This document shows, in pieces, positions 1 through 12,206 of a DNA stretch of 64,000 nt (the stretch's first letter is position 1; every line of letters starts with the position of its first letter). This stretch comes from Pseudophaeomoniella oleicola (taxonomy: Eukaryota; Ascomycota; Eurotiomycetes; Phaeomoniellales; Phaeomoniellaceae): positions 1 through 64,000 of the forward strand of contig QWDQ01000005.1 of the NCBI GenBank assembly GCA_003868215.1, read 5' to 3'. The position numbers and the translations under genes were made by a program. The notes below the pieces were generated by a model. That model worked only from the letters and a program-made list of their open reading frames with translations. It searched no databases and was not told where the DNA came from.

Positions 1-76
1 ACCCTAACCCTAACCCTAACCCTAACCCTAACCCTAACCCTAACCCTAACCCTAACCCTAACCCTAACCCTAACCC
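1..76. repeat. Telomeric repeat array (CCCTAA)n
   Basis: About 12.5 uninterrupted copies of CCCTAA run from the first base. This is the C-rich strand of the TTAGGG telomere used by most filamentous fungi, and it faces outward at the left end as expected for a true chromosome end. The array stops abruptly at a run of T and gives way to AT-rich DNA with no degenerate telomeric variants. Confidence 0.97.
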
Positions 77-2570
77 TTTTTAATAATATTAAAATTTAAA
101 TCGTAAAGTTAAAAATGATAATAATAAATTATAAAAGTTCTTATAAAATTAAGGCTTTTAATCGCAGCGAGAAATAATGTAATAAAATTATATTATTTAA
201 TATCTCGTAACTACGTTTTAGATTAAACAGTCACAGTTATTAAATATATATTAAATTATATAAAATATAGCGTTATTAATAAAATAATTTAATAAAGAGA
301 TTCTAATTCTATTATTAATAAATAGTATGAAAAAGTACGTTTTCTTAAAAAAATAGATATTAGTTAAAGGTCTAAAAGGTAAAAAAAAGACTAATAATTA
401 ATTAGATTAAATTAATAAAGTAATTAATAAATAAATAAATTATATTTTAATCTATAATAACAGCTAGACTCGCTGTAAATATTTTATAAAATATTAAAAA
501 AGTATATTCTAGATTCGATTCTAGTAAAACAGTTATTACGGATTATATTAATTTAAATAAAAAAAGATTTATTTTTTTAAAAAAAATTAAAAGAGACGCT
601 TTAAGAGAAGGCGTTATTAAGAAAGAAAATAATGTGCTGGGCCAATCAGTTCTCTTTTGGCGCTGTGCTGTGATTGGTCGAATTCCTCAGGATACTGAAC
701 TCTTCAACTTAGGTAGGTTAGCTGAGTACACCTTAAGGGTTCGCTGCTAGACTAATCTAGTAGTAAATAGTTAGGTAATTCATACATTCATAAAAGGACA
801 TGCTTTCTGTGCTGTTACTTGTGGTGTTGGGTTTAGCCCATCTCAATAGTTATAAAAAAAATAAAAACGGAAATAATAATTACGAATATTAAATAGCGGG
901 ATGACTGAGATATTAATATAAATAAAAAAATAACGCCGCAGATCTTAATTATTATAAATAAATAATATATCGCTATAACTGTGTTCGCGGATGATGGAAA
1001 GAAGATGAAAACGGATATAATAAAAAATAATAAAAATATAAGATTTAATATATTAATATAATTAATTTTATACGCCGCTGCCCGAAGGAAGGAAGAAAAT
1101 CATAATAAAAAAATATAAAATAAAAAAAATAATAAAAAATTAAAATTAAAATATAATTTATAATTAATAAAATAAATTTATAAAATAAAATTATTAATAA
1201 TTCTTTCATCTTATACGACGTGAAACGGATCAGAAAAGAAAGATAAACGAATTAAAATAATATAATATTTTTATTAATATAAATTATATCGAATATGAAT
1301 ATAGTTAATATAATATAATAAAAAAAATAAATTTAATTTAATATATTCGATATATTAAATAGTTTTAGTATATTAAATATATTAAATTAGATTTATCATG
1401 ACTAGCATTTTTAATAACGCGGAATAATATTATTAAATATTATATTAGATAATCATAATAATTATTATTATAATTAAAAAAAAAAGAATTTTAATATTTA
1501 AAAAGTTTTATTCCTAAACCGAAGGACGCGGGTACAATTAATATATAAAAAAATTAAAATTTAATTATTTTTTTATATTATTTTTATATCGTAATAAGTT
1601 TATAATTAATTCTAAAATTAATTATATTATTATTTAACGTATTTTTAATATTATTTTTTAAAAAATTAAAAAAATTAAAAGATTCTAAAAAGGGATAGAA
1701 TATTAATAAAAATATTTTAAATAATATTTTATTCTTTTAAGATTTAATTTTAGATTCTAATTTAAACCTATTTAGGCGGTATTCTGGGTAGAATATCATC
1801 AAGTACAGGGTTAGAATCAGTTTATTTAATGTATATAAATAAAATACGGAAGACATATCTATTCTTCATTAATAAAAAAAACAGAAATAATGATTTATTT
1901 TAGAAATAGATTTACGTTACTAATTAAGAACGACTATAAAAACTAGATAAAAACACCAGTAAAACTAATAATATTAATTAAATTATATCACTTCTCGGTT
2001 TTTATTTTTATATATTTAATCCGTGATTCGCCCGCGGTTATTTACGCAAATATTTTAATTATAAATATTTTTTTATAAAATAAATTAATTTTATTTTTTA
2101 TTTTTTATAATGTAATTTCATTTTTATAATATTTCTATATAATTATTATATATTTTTTATTTATAATTTTTTTTTTATTAATTTTTTTTTTATTTTTTTT
2201 ACAGCTTTTTAAATCTCTTTTTTTTATTAAATTAATATTAAAAGTATTCAATATATTTAATAATTTAATTATAATTATATTCAATTTAGTTATTATTATA
2301 ATTAAGAATTATTTTATATCGTATTTATTATTTCTATACTTTTAACACGCGGCTCGTTAGTTTTAAATGTTATAATAATATTAATTTTTTTTATTAAGAT
2401 TAATAGTCTTATTCTTTCTGAATATATTCTAGATTCTATAGGAGGTTCCTTTATTTTTCTTAAACTATTATAATAATATTTATTCAACCTTTCGATCGGC
2501 CTAAACTAATTATTAAAATACAGTTAAGACTTTTTCATATAACATTAATCTTAAATTTATATAATATTAG
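77..2570. other. AT-rich subtelomeric tract, probably RIP-mutated repeat DNA
   Basis: The tract is almost entirely A and T. In many lines the few C and G bases left are in CpG, for example 241-300, which has no CA or TG dinucleotide at all. Loss of CpA/TpG with gain of TpA is the known mark of repeat-induced point mutation in Pezizomycotina. No reading frame of useful length survives and I cannot identify the element it came from. The right edge is gradual, around 2570, where composition returns to that of the gene-bearing DNA. Confidence 0.75.
633..850. other. Island of normal base composition inside the AT-rich tract; possible LTR-like fossil
   Basis: About 218 bp with balanced composition sit between AT-rich flanks. 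The piece starts TGTGCTGGGCC and ends near GGGTTTAGCCCATCTCAA, so short inverted GGGC/GCCC blocks lie near both ends and the start is TG. That outline resembles a solitary LTR of a fungal retrotransposon, but there is no second copy in the window and no target duplication I can confirm. If it is one, it is less mutated than its surroundings and so probably younger. It could equally be a fragment of unrelated unique DNA. Confidence 0.25.
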
Positions 2571-3194
2571 ACTCTAATGGAGGCATAGAATAAAGGTAGG
2601 ATCCTGAGGTATTTAATTAATCACATTACAGCGCTAAAAAGAGAACTGGCAGCCCCAGCACAATACCTATATAACTGGCGATAAGGGATACCCCGTCTGA
2701 TACTACCTCAGTCTCACTCATAGGAAATGTTGAGATTCCTATAGAATGGCTCCTAGGAACTGATAGATATAGACAGAATCATGTCCTTTTAGAAAATAAA
2801 CTCAACAGTCTCGTCTCTTTATGCTGGAACACGAGTACAATGAGAGCCGTAAAATGATTCTCAGACTGAAAGGCCTATCTACAACCCATTACGGGTCTTA
2901 ATCTAAGTAGCTTTACCTGTTAATGTCATAGTCGTCATCCTCTGCAACATTGGAAACACTGGTTTGCTCAGTAGTGTACGTTCCTTACAAGTGGCATACT
3001 CGGTATGTAGTACTCCGAGATAGCGGTGTTCTCCAAAAATCGCATTATCAAGATACTCCGTATGATGCGACTACCTCCGAAATGGAAGGTCAGTATTGTC
3101 ATGCAACTCCCTTATTAATTGAGCTCTTATGAGTTTCCAGCATTGATGATTCCTTTATACCTCGCATGATCGTTCTGGATTTTGTTTATACAGC
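2571..3194. other. Intergenic, upstream of the M28 peptidase gene
   Basis: About 620 bp of ordinary composition between the AT-rich tract and the first gene. It holds the 5' flank of the peptidase gene. A 60-codon open frame at 2950-3132 has no recognisable sequence and I do not call it. No other feature seen. Confidence 0.5.
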
Positions 3195-5636
3195 ATGTCC
3201 GACGAGCGCACACCCCTCATCGCTGTGGTGCATGTGGCGCCTCTCCGAGAACGATATGCGCATTCTGCTTTGCGACGCTTCTGCTCTATCGCCCTCGGGA
3301 GCTTGCTGATCGCTGTCGTTGTCTTGTTCTTCATCCCTGTCGAGTTCTTGCCTGAAAATCATAGAGGACACCATCATGGGGAACACCATGGAGAATCATA
3401 CTCTGCCGCTTTCTCTCACCATCCATGTCTGAACCGCAGCGAACTTCAAGAGATTCTGCTGACCACACCGGATGAGCAGAAAGCAAGGGAATGGAGCCAT
3501 TACTATTCTGCTGGTCCGCATTTGGCCGGAAAGAATCTTAGCCAAGCGTTGTGGACAAAAGATCTATGGGAGGAATTTGGCATCAAGTCAGAAGTTCTCG
3601 CATACGATATATATATTAACTATCCCGTTGATCACCGGCTAGCGCTCCTCAAGCTTGCAGACAATAACATTGAGAATTTCGAGATAACATACGAAGCAAG
3701 CTTGAAAGAAGACATACTAGAGGAGGACCCTACGACCGGTCTTCCTGATCAAATACCGACATTCCATGGCTACTCAGCATCCGGCAATGTGACTGCGCCT
3801 TACGTCTACGTAAATTTTGGGACGTTCCAAGACTTCGAAGACCTCGTCAAAGCAAACGTCAGTCTGAAAGGGAAAATTGCCCTCGCAAAGTATGGGGGCA
3901 TATTCCGAGGTCTAAAATTGAAAAGAGCACAAGAATTGGGTATGATCGGTGCCATTCTATACACCGACCCGCAGGAAGATGGAGACGTAACCGAGATCAA
4001 TGGCTACGAAACGTATCCGAATGGGCCTGCCAGAAATCCAAGTAGTGTCCAGCGGGGAAGTACCAGCTTCTTAAGTATTGTCCTCAAATCACTACCATGA
4101 TATTTGCTAATGTCTCTACAAGGTCTCCTCCCTGGTGACCCGACCACGCCAGGATATGCCTCCAAACCCGGCGTTCCCAGAACGGATCCCCATTACTCAA
4201 CTCCTACAATTCCTTCCATTCCCATATCTTACATGGATGCTCTTCCACTTTTGAATGCCTTGAACGGTCATGGACCTGAAGCTTCGGATTTCGGGGAAGC
4301 ATGGCAAGGTGGTGGCCTGACGCACAAGGGGGTCAAATACAACATCGGTCCATCACCGGACGACGTTGTCTTGAATCTAATGAACGAGCAAGAGTATGTC
4401 ACAACCCCGCTGTGGGACGTCATTGGGATCATCAACGGCACCATCCCAGACGAAGCTGTTGTCATTGGCAATCACAGGGACGCTTGGATAGCAGGAGGAT
4501 CGGGTGACCCGAACTCTGGATCGGCCGCTCTTAACGAAGCTGTTCGTTCATTTGGCAAAGCACTTGAAGCTGGATATCGCCCTCTAAGGACAATTGTCTT
4601 TGCCAGTTGGGACGGGGAAGAATACAATCTGATTGGTTCTACAGAATGGGTCGAAGACCATCTGGTAAGTGTCGAGACCGTGTAGTATGGTGATGCTAAT
4701 CATCGCAGCCATGGTTGGACAAGAAAAGCATCGCGTATATCAACTTGGATGATTTGTCTGGAACGGAGTTTAGTGCATCCGCTTCGCCACTACTCATCAA
4801 ACCACTCCACGAGGTAACCAAAGCTCTATCATCGCCTAATCAGACGGTTTCTGGTCAGACGGTCTTTGACCTTTGGGGTGGGTATACTGGTACTATGGGA
4901 TCCGGCAGCGACTTCACTGCTTTCCAGGACTTTGCTGGAGTTCCTTCCCTTACATTCACCTTTGGACGCAGAAGAAGTGATCCAGTCTACCATTACCACA
5001 GGTATGTCCAGCCGTTAGAATCGGACCATCTTCTGACCATGCATTAGCATATATGATTCGTTCTATTGGATGGATAAATTTGGAGACCCGACTTGGCAAT
5101 ATCATACTACCGCAGCAAAGGTGATCAATCTCCTCACCGTTTCCCTTGTTGAAACACCGGTCATCAATTTCAACGCAACCGACTATGCTGTCGGCCTGAA
5201 AGAGTATTTGAATCGTGCAAAGCAAACAGCAATCACTACATCTGCCTCGTTTTCGTTCGAAGAGCTGGACAGTCTGCTTGACCAGATTGAGGATGTTGCC
5301 AAAGAATTCGATGCTCATGCTGCGACCCTTGCTTTGAGACTTGGAGATTCCATTCCATGGTGGAAATGGTGGCAGAAAGTGCGTCTCCTGGTCGCTCTTC
5401 GCAAGGTCAATGACAAGTACAAGTATCTTGAACGCCAATTGTTGTATCCCGAAGGATTGGACGGTCGTAGCTTCTTCAAGCACGTGGTTTTCGCGCCCGG
5501 CAGATGGACAGGCTATGCAGGGGCCACATTCCCGGGCTTGATCGAAAGTTTCGAGGATGGAAACAGCACCAATGCGGAGAGATGGGGTGGTATCATTCAA
5601 GAGAGATTGTCGGCTATTGTTGACTTGCTGAAATAG
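3195..5636 (+). CDS. M28 zinc peptidase, glutamate carboxypeptidase II / Vps70 family, type II membrane protein
   Basis: Four exons (3195-4074, 4123-4664, 4709-5001, 5048-5636) give 767 aa, close to the 750 aa of human GCPII. Introns are 48, 44 and 46 bp; each join restores a conserved stretch (SFLSLLPGDPTTPGY, WVEDHLPWLDKKS, HYHSIYDSFYWM). A short basic N-terminus precedes one hydrophobic segment (about residues 29-49), then a protease-associated domain and the M28 core. The metal and catalytic residues of GCPII are all present: HRDAW (H411), GDPNSG (D422), WDGEEYN (E459 catalytic, E460 metal), YINLDD and YHYH. The protein should therefore be an active aminopeptidase or carboxypeptidase, unlike the inactive transferrin-receptor branch. 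The substrate is unknown; in yeast the relative Vps70 is linked to vacuolar sorting. It is the first gene inside the telomere and lies tail to tail with the next gene. Confidence 0.92.
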
Positions 5637-5916
5637 GTGGATTCGGCTGTCACGTAGTTGCACAATTGTATATAGCAGTGAAGTGACCCTGATGCATGAA
5701 GCCTCTAGATTGGATGGTCATTTTCACACGCAGTGAAATGAAAGCAGAAGGAGATGGCATCGAACCTCAAGATATCAATTCAATTGGCATACAGATCTGC
5801 ATTGAACGGATGGTTCTAGTACATACGTCGTTTAAGTAGACCTGAATTTGCAAGGAGACAAGTACTATTTCGAAAAACAGGTCGAGAGAAGAGGAAACTC
5901 TGGATCACGTGGTGAT

Positions 5917-7252
5917 TTACTGATGCGCCGTGTTGGGCTGCCAGCCTCCACCGTGCTGCCCATACTGCCCATAAGCGTTCAACGGCATATCAGGTTGGCG
6001 AAAGTTCTGAGCAGCAACACTTGTCATGGCTTCCTTCCTACGTTGACGTCTCCGTTTGAGCAGCCAGATGCTCAGGCAGCCAATAGCGATAATGAAGACG
6101 ATCAACGAGTATGTGATGGTATAGCTATGGTTGCCGGCGAAGTTGAAGCCGACGGCACCGTTGATGATACCGAAGAGGATGACGGCTGGGCCAAGTATCC
6201 GGTGGATTTTGCCCAGTATGGTGGGTGAGCCGGTCTTACGATACAGACGGTGGTGGATGAATCCCAAGGTCAATTGTATTAGGACGATGATGGTAACGGT
6301 GAGTCCAATTCCCTGATGAGCTGAATTGAGCCGAGGATTCTAGACCATGTCAGCGATTGCTATCATGGTACTCATACAACTTACCTTGTCATGTTTGATA
6401 CTTATGTAGATACCTGCAGCTGCACCAAGTACAACGGCGAATGTGGTCAAAGCCTGGGTCAGCCAGTGCATCCACACCTTCCCGAATGTTCTTAGGAAGA
6501 GTGCTCCCAGAGGGTAAGCAATGACGAAAGAACCGGCCATGAGAATAGCGTGGACAATTCTGCCAACGGACCCATCGGCATTCGGATCATCTTGGACGAC
6601 TGTTGTGGAATTACCAGAAGCGTCCGTCACCGGTATACCTCCGAGTCCCGTGGCAGCTCTCATATTGAGGGTGAATTTCCCTTCGGCATAATGTTGTTTG
6701 ATGGTGGCACTTTCGGAGTTGCTTTGGATAACGTCTTTTGGGTCGCCTAGAGCATAGATCATCGGCTGTGATGTACTTGTAATATCCAAGGATCCACCGT
6801 CCCATGAACGGCATGAGGTACACATAGCATTCACCACAAACCGTTCGTCAGTGATACCCGACCCAGTGAGGACCTGAGTGGTGGTGTTTTGATATAGCTC
6901 AGGCATGACATGGCCCTTCCCAAGTCGTGGACTGAGCGTCACATTCTTGCCATCCTCGGATGGATATGCAAGAAAAATCAATGAACCCTTCATCTGATTA
7001 CCGAGTCCAAAAGCGATCCAACCCTGACCCGAAGGGGCAGACATGGAGAAGTAGAGGTCATTGTCGGTATTGATCTCTGGCACATTAACCGAGATCGTGA
7101 AGTTTTCGCCGCTCACGTCCTGCTGTACGAATGTAGAGGAAGGAGGTGTTGCTGCACTTGCGAGAGAGAGAACAAGAGCTGTCAGATGTTAGTTGTATCT
7201 CCATCTTCAAACCAAAAGACTCGCACCTACAAATAATAATTATTATCACCAT
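5917..7252 (-). CDS. Secreted-side DOMON domain plus cytochrome b561 membrane protein
   Basis: Three exons (7252-7231, 7178-6385, 6339-5917) give 412 aa. The first exon is only 22 nt and the signal peptide is split across intron 1: MVIIIII joins SLVLSLASAATPP. Residues about 30-170 form a DOMON (CDH-type cytochrome) domain with SAPSGQGWIAFGLG and a CTSC pair. About residues 195-375 hold the b561 helices with conserved histidines (VHAILMAG, VWMHWLTQ, NSAHQGIG, FIHHRLY, GKIHRILG). A basic cytoplasmic tail (LLKRRRQRRKE) ends the protein. Family knowledge suggests transmembrane electron transfer, for instance in ferric reduction or ascorbate-type redox, but the donor and acceptor cannot be read from sequence. 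The 45-bp second intron falls just after SIKHDK. Confidence 0.88.
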
Positions 7253-7795
7253 AATTTCTGCCACTCAAAAGTCGGACTGAGGACTGGAGTAAAACACGCA
7301 ATTTGACATGACAATCGTAATACTATTGCTTTACATATGAACCCGCAGAAAAAGTCTGCACCTTCTCTGTTGCTTCCAGTTCTATTCCTGGGGTGTTGAG
7401 ATGTTTCATTAGTCGCCAAATAAACGCTTTCGGGGCTCGATTGCTGAGAGCTACATGAAACCGGCGGCTACAGTGTATCACACGTTGCCACATGTGCTGA
7501 CATCTTAAGAGTTTAACAGCAATGGCCGAATTTATCTAAGTGATTGAGTGGAATAGCACTGCCCAGGTTCATAACCACCAACTCCGCCGATCCCCCGGGA
7601 GTTTGCATATCGACACTATCATAAACGCCGTCCATGGGTATTTGAAGAAATGTTGCAGTTCATGACCGCCAATGTAGAAATCGCGGACACGGACTGCAGG
7701 ATACACCTGCTCTACTGACCTTGGCTCCAGTCGAAATCACTTCCGCTCTTGGTAAAAACTTCTCGGCTATGCATTCGCTGGCTCGCCCAAGTCCT
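7253..7795. other. Intergenic between DOMON-b561 gene and Zn2Cys6 regulator
   Basis: 543 bp serving as 5' flank of the DOMON-b561 gene and 3' flank of the regulator gene. I see no further gene or repeat. Confidence 0.5.
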
Positions 7796-10239
7796 TCACA
7801 CCCAGTCTGTTATGTTGTTGAGAGATGAAGGTAGGCTTTCCATACCACCCATTTGAAAATCCGAGACGATCTCATCCCAACCTGGAAAGTCCACATGTGT
7901 GTCAGAAGTCTGTAGAGGTGCCGGCTCTGTTGCAAGCCATTGATTAATCTCTGCATCGGAAAGATTGCGCTGTGCTGGAGTCGCATTCTGTGCCACACCC
8001 TGTTCTGGCGGCAGTGCTTGCGACGGTGCTGCTGAAACATTGTTAACCGTCGATTGCCACATTTCTCTTGAATTTATATCAAGACCCAGTGCCAGTGCAG
8101 TGGTGCCCAACACGTCTCGTTGACTGGGACTGCCAAATAAGGGCATCGATTCCTGGATACCGTTGATGGACTCGATGGTAGGTGGCATGGTCACCGGCAT
8201 GGCCCATTGTGCGCGCTTCGCTTCGTTCTGCTTTTCTCGTACAGCCAACGCTTTGTCCATCAGCGACCTCAACGGACGCCATAGCGTATGTTTTCTGGCG
8301 CGGGATGTCTCCGCCGCCCATGGGCCGTAAACGGTATCAACTGCTCTCCAAGCCCGATTAACCTCGGGTCCTGATTGTCGGACGATGAGTTCGGTCAGAA
8401 GGAAAGCGACTGCATACCATTGCGAGTAAGTGTGGAACAGCCATTCCCATTTCGCAGTGTTTTCGTTCGTCTCCAGCAACCGAGTGAACTCGAGAACTTC
8501 CGTAGATATCGACAAGAGCTTATCCCGTAGTTGCGGTGTCAAACCCTGTCCCTTATCTTCTCTGTGCAGGGGTTGATGAATCAACAGCCATAACTTCGCA
8601 ATTACTAACCTTCCTACCGTCGAGACCACCCATTCGATTGGGACAGTCATGTCACAATATTGCAGATATCGTTCTTCGATTCTCCTCTGAAGTGTGTTAA
8701 GTAGTTGCTGTTTCTCTTCAATCGTACGAGAAGAAGCACCGGTAGGACATGGTGAAGATCCCGCTGGGACGTACGTTAAACGTCTAGTTGAGACGCTGAT
8801 TTCGAAACGGATCAGGCAGAACGTCATCTCGGTAAAGCCTTCTCTCTCTCGTGGGAACGCCTTCATCTCTGGTGAAATGTCACTGTCATTGATATTGAGT
8901 GGAAGCCGCGTGTCGTAAATATGCTCAAAAACAGACGGATCCGCCCCCTGATCTTCGGTAGAACGAAGGTCAAGGAGACATATATGCCACCAAAGACGCC
9001 GTCGTATCTCGGTCTCGAAAGGTGAAAGGCCGAAATTGGTACCATCCCGATGGACACCGATAGCCACCGCATTGCGCACGGCAATGCCCGACATAGCCCA
9101 AACAAAACGGCTCGTGTCATGACGCCGCACGCATATAAGAAATAGGACGAACGCTTGCAAAAGCATGAGGTTCGAACTGTTGAGAAAGCCTGCTCGCGCT
9201 TGCGCTTGCTCCGTTGCAAATCGATATTTATTGAGGAGAGCTTCTCTATCTTCGTTCAAAAGTTGTCGGCATTGTTCTGAAGAGCAGGTCAGCTAGCATA
9301 ATACGAATACAAGCGTGTGGACGTTACGGTGTGTCAAGCTAGTGACGGCAGCGAAGAAGACAGAGAATAGCACAGCTTCGTGGACTTTGGAGAGATTGTC
9401 TACGCTTGTGGCTGCCCCAAGCAGGATTTTACTCAAGGAAGGTCTGTGGAATATCTTTACGACAGGGTCCACGTTCTCCTTGAATGTTTTAAACAAGATG
9501 AATATCTGGGTAGGTGTTGGATGTAAATTTCGCAAGTTGCCCGCGGCTGCGGAGTAGCCAAACAGGAAAGCTTGATGATTTGTTGCCGTTGACCCAGATC
9601 CAGACTGGTCAGGGGATGGATATTGCTCATCTTCCGACGTACTGCCTTCGAGTAACTCTCTCAGTTCAGCCACCTGGGCGCGTCAGCGAGGAACAAGTGG
9701 AAGCAGAACGCAAATACCTCATCTCCAACATGAGTGTAGAATGAATGGCTCATATACCGGCTTCTCCCGCCCCCATCTATGACTAGCCGGCCGAACTCCT
9801 TATCAAACGCTCGTTGCACTTGCTTCTTGGGGTCAGCATCACAGAAAGAATCTCGCGCAGTCGTTGGCGGTGTGGTGGTAGGTGAGGTCCGTCGTTCGGT
9901 TGTAAGATCAGTGACTTCCTCGTCTACTTGAGCGCCCAAAGCCTGCACGACACCTTCTAATCGTCTGAGCCTCGATAGTAACTCTGTGTCTTGTGGTTTT
10001 CGTGGCTTTCTCGGAGCCCGACCAGGTCCGGGGAAAACGCAGTCAATGCCAGCTTTCAAACAATTGTTGCAGGGGTGCTTCTTGTCGCAGCGGACTTTCC
10101 GCCTTCTGCACGTTACACAGCTTCGAGGGTTCGATAAATTGGGCGCACTGTTTTGTGATGGAGATGGGACAGACTCATCAACAGATGCCAGATGCGCACC
10201 TTGGGAAGTGGTAGTGTTGAATAGATCTGGATCGGACAT
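7796..10239 (-). CDS. Zn2Cys6 transcription factor with fungal-specific middle homology region
   Basis: Three exons (10239-9718, 9673-9328, 9276-7796; introns 44 and 51 bp) give 782 aa. The binuclear zinc cluster is canonical, C41-x2-C44-x6-C51-x5-C57-x2-C60-x6-C67, with a basic RRRKVR between the second and third cysteines. A linker rich in Arg-Pro-Lys is followed by a short heptad-like dimerisation helix ([19 protein letters not shown]). The central part carries the fungal_trans signature, including [29 protein letters not shown] and [13 protein letters not shown]. It is a nuclear DNA-binding regulator of unknown target; homodimers on CGG half-sites are usual for the family. The neighbours (DOMON-b561 gene downstream and LicD gene upstream, same strand) are separated by over 500 bp, so a shared function is only possible. 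Confidence 0.9.
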
Positions 10240-11095
10240 AGTTCAAGATGATCCTGCGCATTGACCTTGCAGAGTAGAGCCTGGGCATTCAAATCAATCA
10301 CTTTGATAACCAAACCAACAGAAATCCTGCAGTTCTGTAAGGAATAACATTGGAATATGGAAGGCGAATGCTACGACAGTGTTCGGGACTTAAAGAAAGC
10401 TCATTCACTAGGTCTTACTGGACATGACGAGATGTTCTGGGGTTCGTACTTGGGGGGCTCCAGTATGACTCTTGCAGCTTACTCATCTCGTGCCGGAAAA
10501 GGCTTTTTACTTGATTCAGTAAGCCGTCTTATCTCCTATCGCCGCTTATCAGATAGGGCTTTCAGCCTGCTCTCACGTCAAGAGAAGCACACTGGCATCT
10601 CTACGCAAAATATCAGGATTGCCTAGAAACCACATCAGTATGGATGCTACTGTCTTTTAATAATCGATAGCTAATATTCGAAACTTGCCGTCGGACGCCT
10701 CAAATGTATCAAGCTCATGCTCATCTTCTCGCTGAAAGACCAATTGTAAGAACATGGTGGTGTTGCTGAATGTCTTCAATAGAAAGCTACCCTAATGATA
10801 TATTCCAAGTCATGTAGTACTTGCTTACAGTCTTCCCTTCCTGTAACTGATTTCTCTGTAATTGAGAACCCCATTCCATAGATCAATTGGGGGTTGGGCA
10901 CCCATCTTTTCGAAATACAAGCCGAGACGCCACTCTGTCCATCCAGGAGTCTATATCCTTTAGACCCAAAATATGCGGAACAATAATGGTATCTTGCCAT
11001 ACAATAACGCTGCAAAATGCCGAAATTCGAGGTAGGCCTAATCAGTCTTCCTCGGACACATAGACGTACCAAAAGCAAAAGATCAGAGAAGGAAG
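10240..11095. other. Intergenic upstream of the Zn2Cys6 regulator
   Basis: 856 bp between the regulator start and the LicD stop. Short open frames at 10357-10626 (+) and 10776-11078 (-) have no recognisable domains or start context and I do not call them. Confidence 0.5.
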
Positions 11096-12206
11096 CTATG
11101 CATCAGACTTCCTTTTGCCGTGTGGACGCCCAGGCCGCCGCCCGTGGCGTGGAAGTGGTACCCACAGCTTGCTTGTTTCGTTCCATTGGTGACTACAGCC
11201 TGTTAACAATTTGCTGTTGGTTGTCCAGAGGTCTCAACTTACCCTTCGAACTTGGTGACGGTCAGAGATTTCCGTCCGTACTCCTCCTCCAAAAGCCAAG
11301 AGTAATCAAAAGGTATCTTCACTTGGATGCCTTCGAAATAACTATCTCGTAAAGGGAAGAGATCCTTTTCCTGCGAAGCTGTTAGCGGCCCCAAAGGGAT
11401 ATTGTCTGTCCGGATCCTCACCAGATAGTGATGTCTATCCTTCACCATTAGAGCCCCCTCAATGCCCTCCTCGATTGCAGTGTAGTTCTTTCGAATGGTA
11501 GAGATATCGATGAAAAGGCCGGTCTCAGTGTCGATCCATCTCGCGTCAATAACATTCAACCTGTCTGTGGTGGAGCCATTGAAATAATTCGGATTGATTT
11601 CCATCAAGTATGTGCGACCTCCTTCAGTCCCCGGCAGGTCGTAGTGGAACTCAGTCATATTATAGTATTTGGCAAGGTAATACATTGTTGGCTCGGAGAC
11701 TTGAACATCCAGGTCAGAGTCCCAGGGAAGGATCTAGCGATTGTCAATTGCCCGCCTATAACTGTACTGTAACCAACCTTTTGATTCCACCACCATCCAA
11801 GCAACGTCCCGTGCATGATCCATGTTTCGGCGCCAATGTCTAACATTGTTGAAAGGTAGGTCTGCATGAGCGACGTGAGATGCGATATCCGCACGTCCGT
11901 TGGGACCTCTTTGTCGGCGAAACGGCCATCGTAATGAGGATGGAAGCTGAACATGTCAATGTCAATTGCGACACAATGGCGCAGTACTTACGTAGATTCA
12001 TCTGCGCAGGCTCAAGTCAGTGAAAACCCAATCAATCCGGTCAAGGCTGTTCACTTACGGAAATACTTCTCTCCAGGATCCCCTCCTTTGCCCGAGCTAT
12101 CTCTCTCGAGGTTCGTCCGCACATCCAGAAAATCGGCGTCGGCGGAAACGAGGCTGGATAAAAGGGCCAACCCCCACGTAACCCTAAGAAAAATCATATC
12201 TCTCAT
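11096..12206 (-). CDS. LicD-family secretory-pathway protein (Mnn4-like, mannosylphosphate or phosphocholine-type transfer)
   Basis: Five exons (12206-12059, 12001-11992, 11946-11778, 11733-11243, 11192-11096) give 304 aa. Exon 2 is only 10 nt and is needed to give the conserved EKYFHESTFHPHYDGRF. I chose the ATG at 12206 because it starts a clear signal peptide (MRDMIFLRVTWGLALLSSLVSA); an earlier in-frame ATG would bury that peptide. The LicD core is clear: ETWIMHGTLLGWWWNQK, then ILPWDSDLDVQVSE with the DxD-type acidic motif, then FIDIS and DRHHYLVR. The last exon adds GHQWNETSKLWVPL and a basic tail (RPGRPHGKRK). LicD domains occur in bacterial phosphocholine transferases and in yeast Mnn4, needed for mannosylphosphorylation of glycans. 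A Golgi role in glycan phosphorylation is the likeliest job. Confidence 0.88.

Noticed and set aside
2950-3132. 60-codon open frame just before the first gene
   Set aside because: No recognisable sequence and too short to separate from chance.
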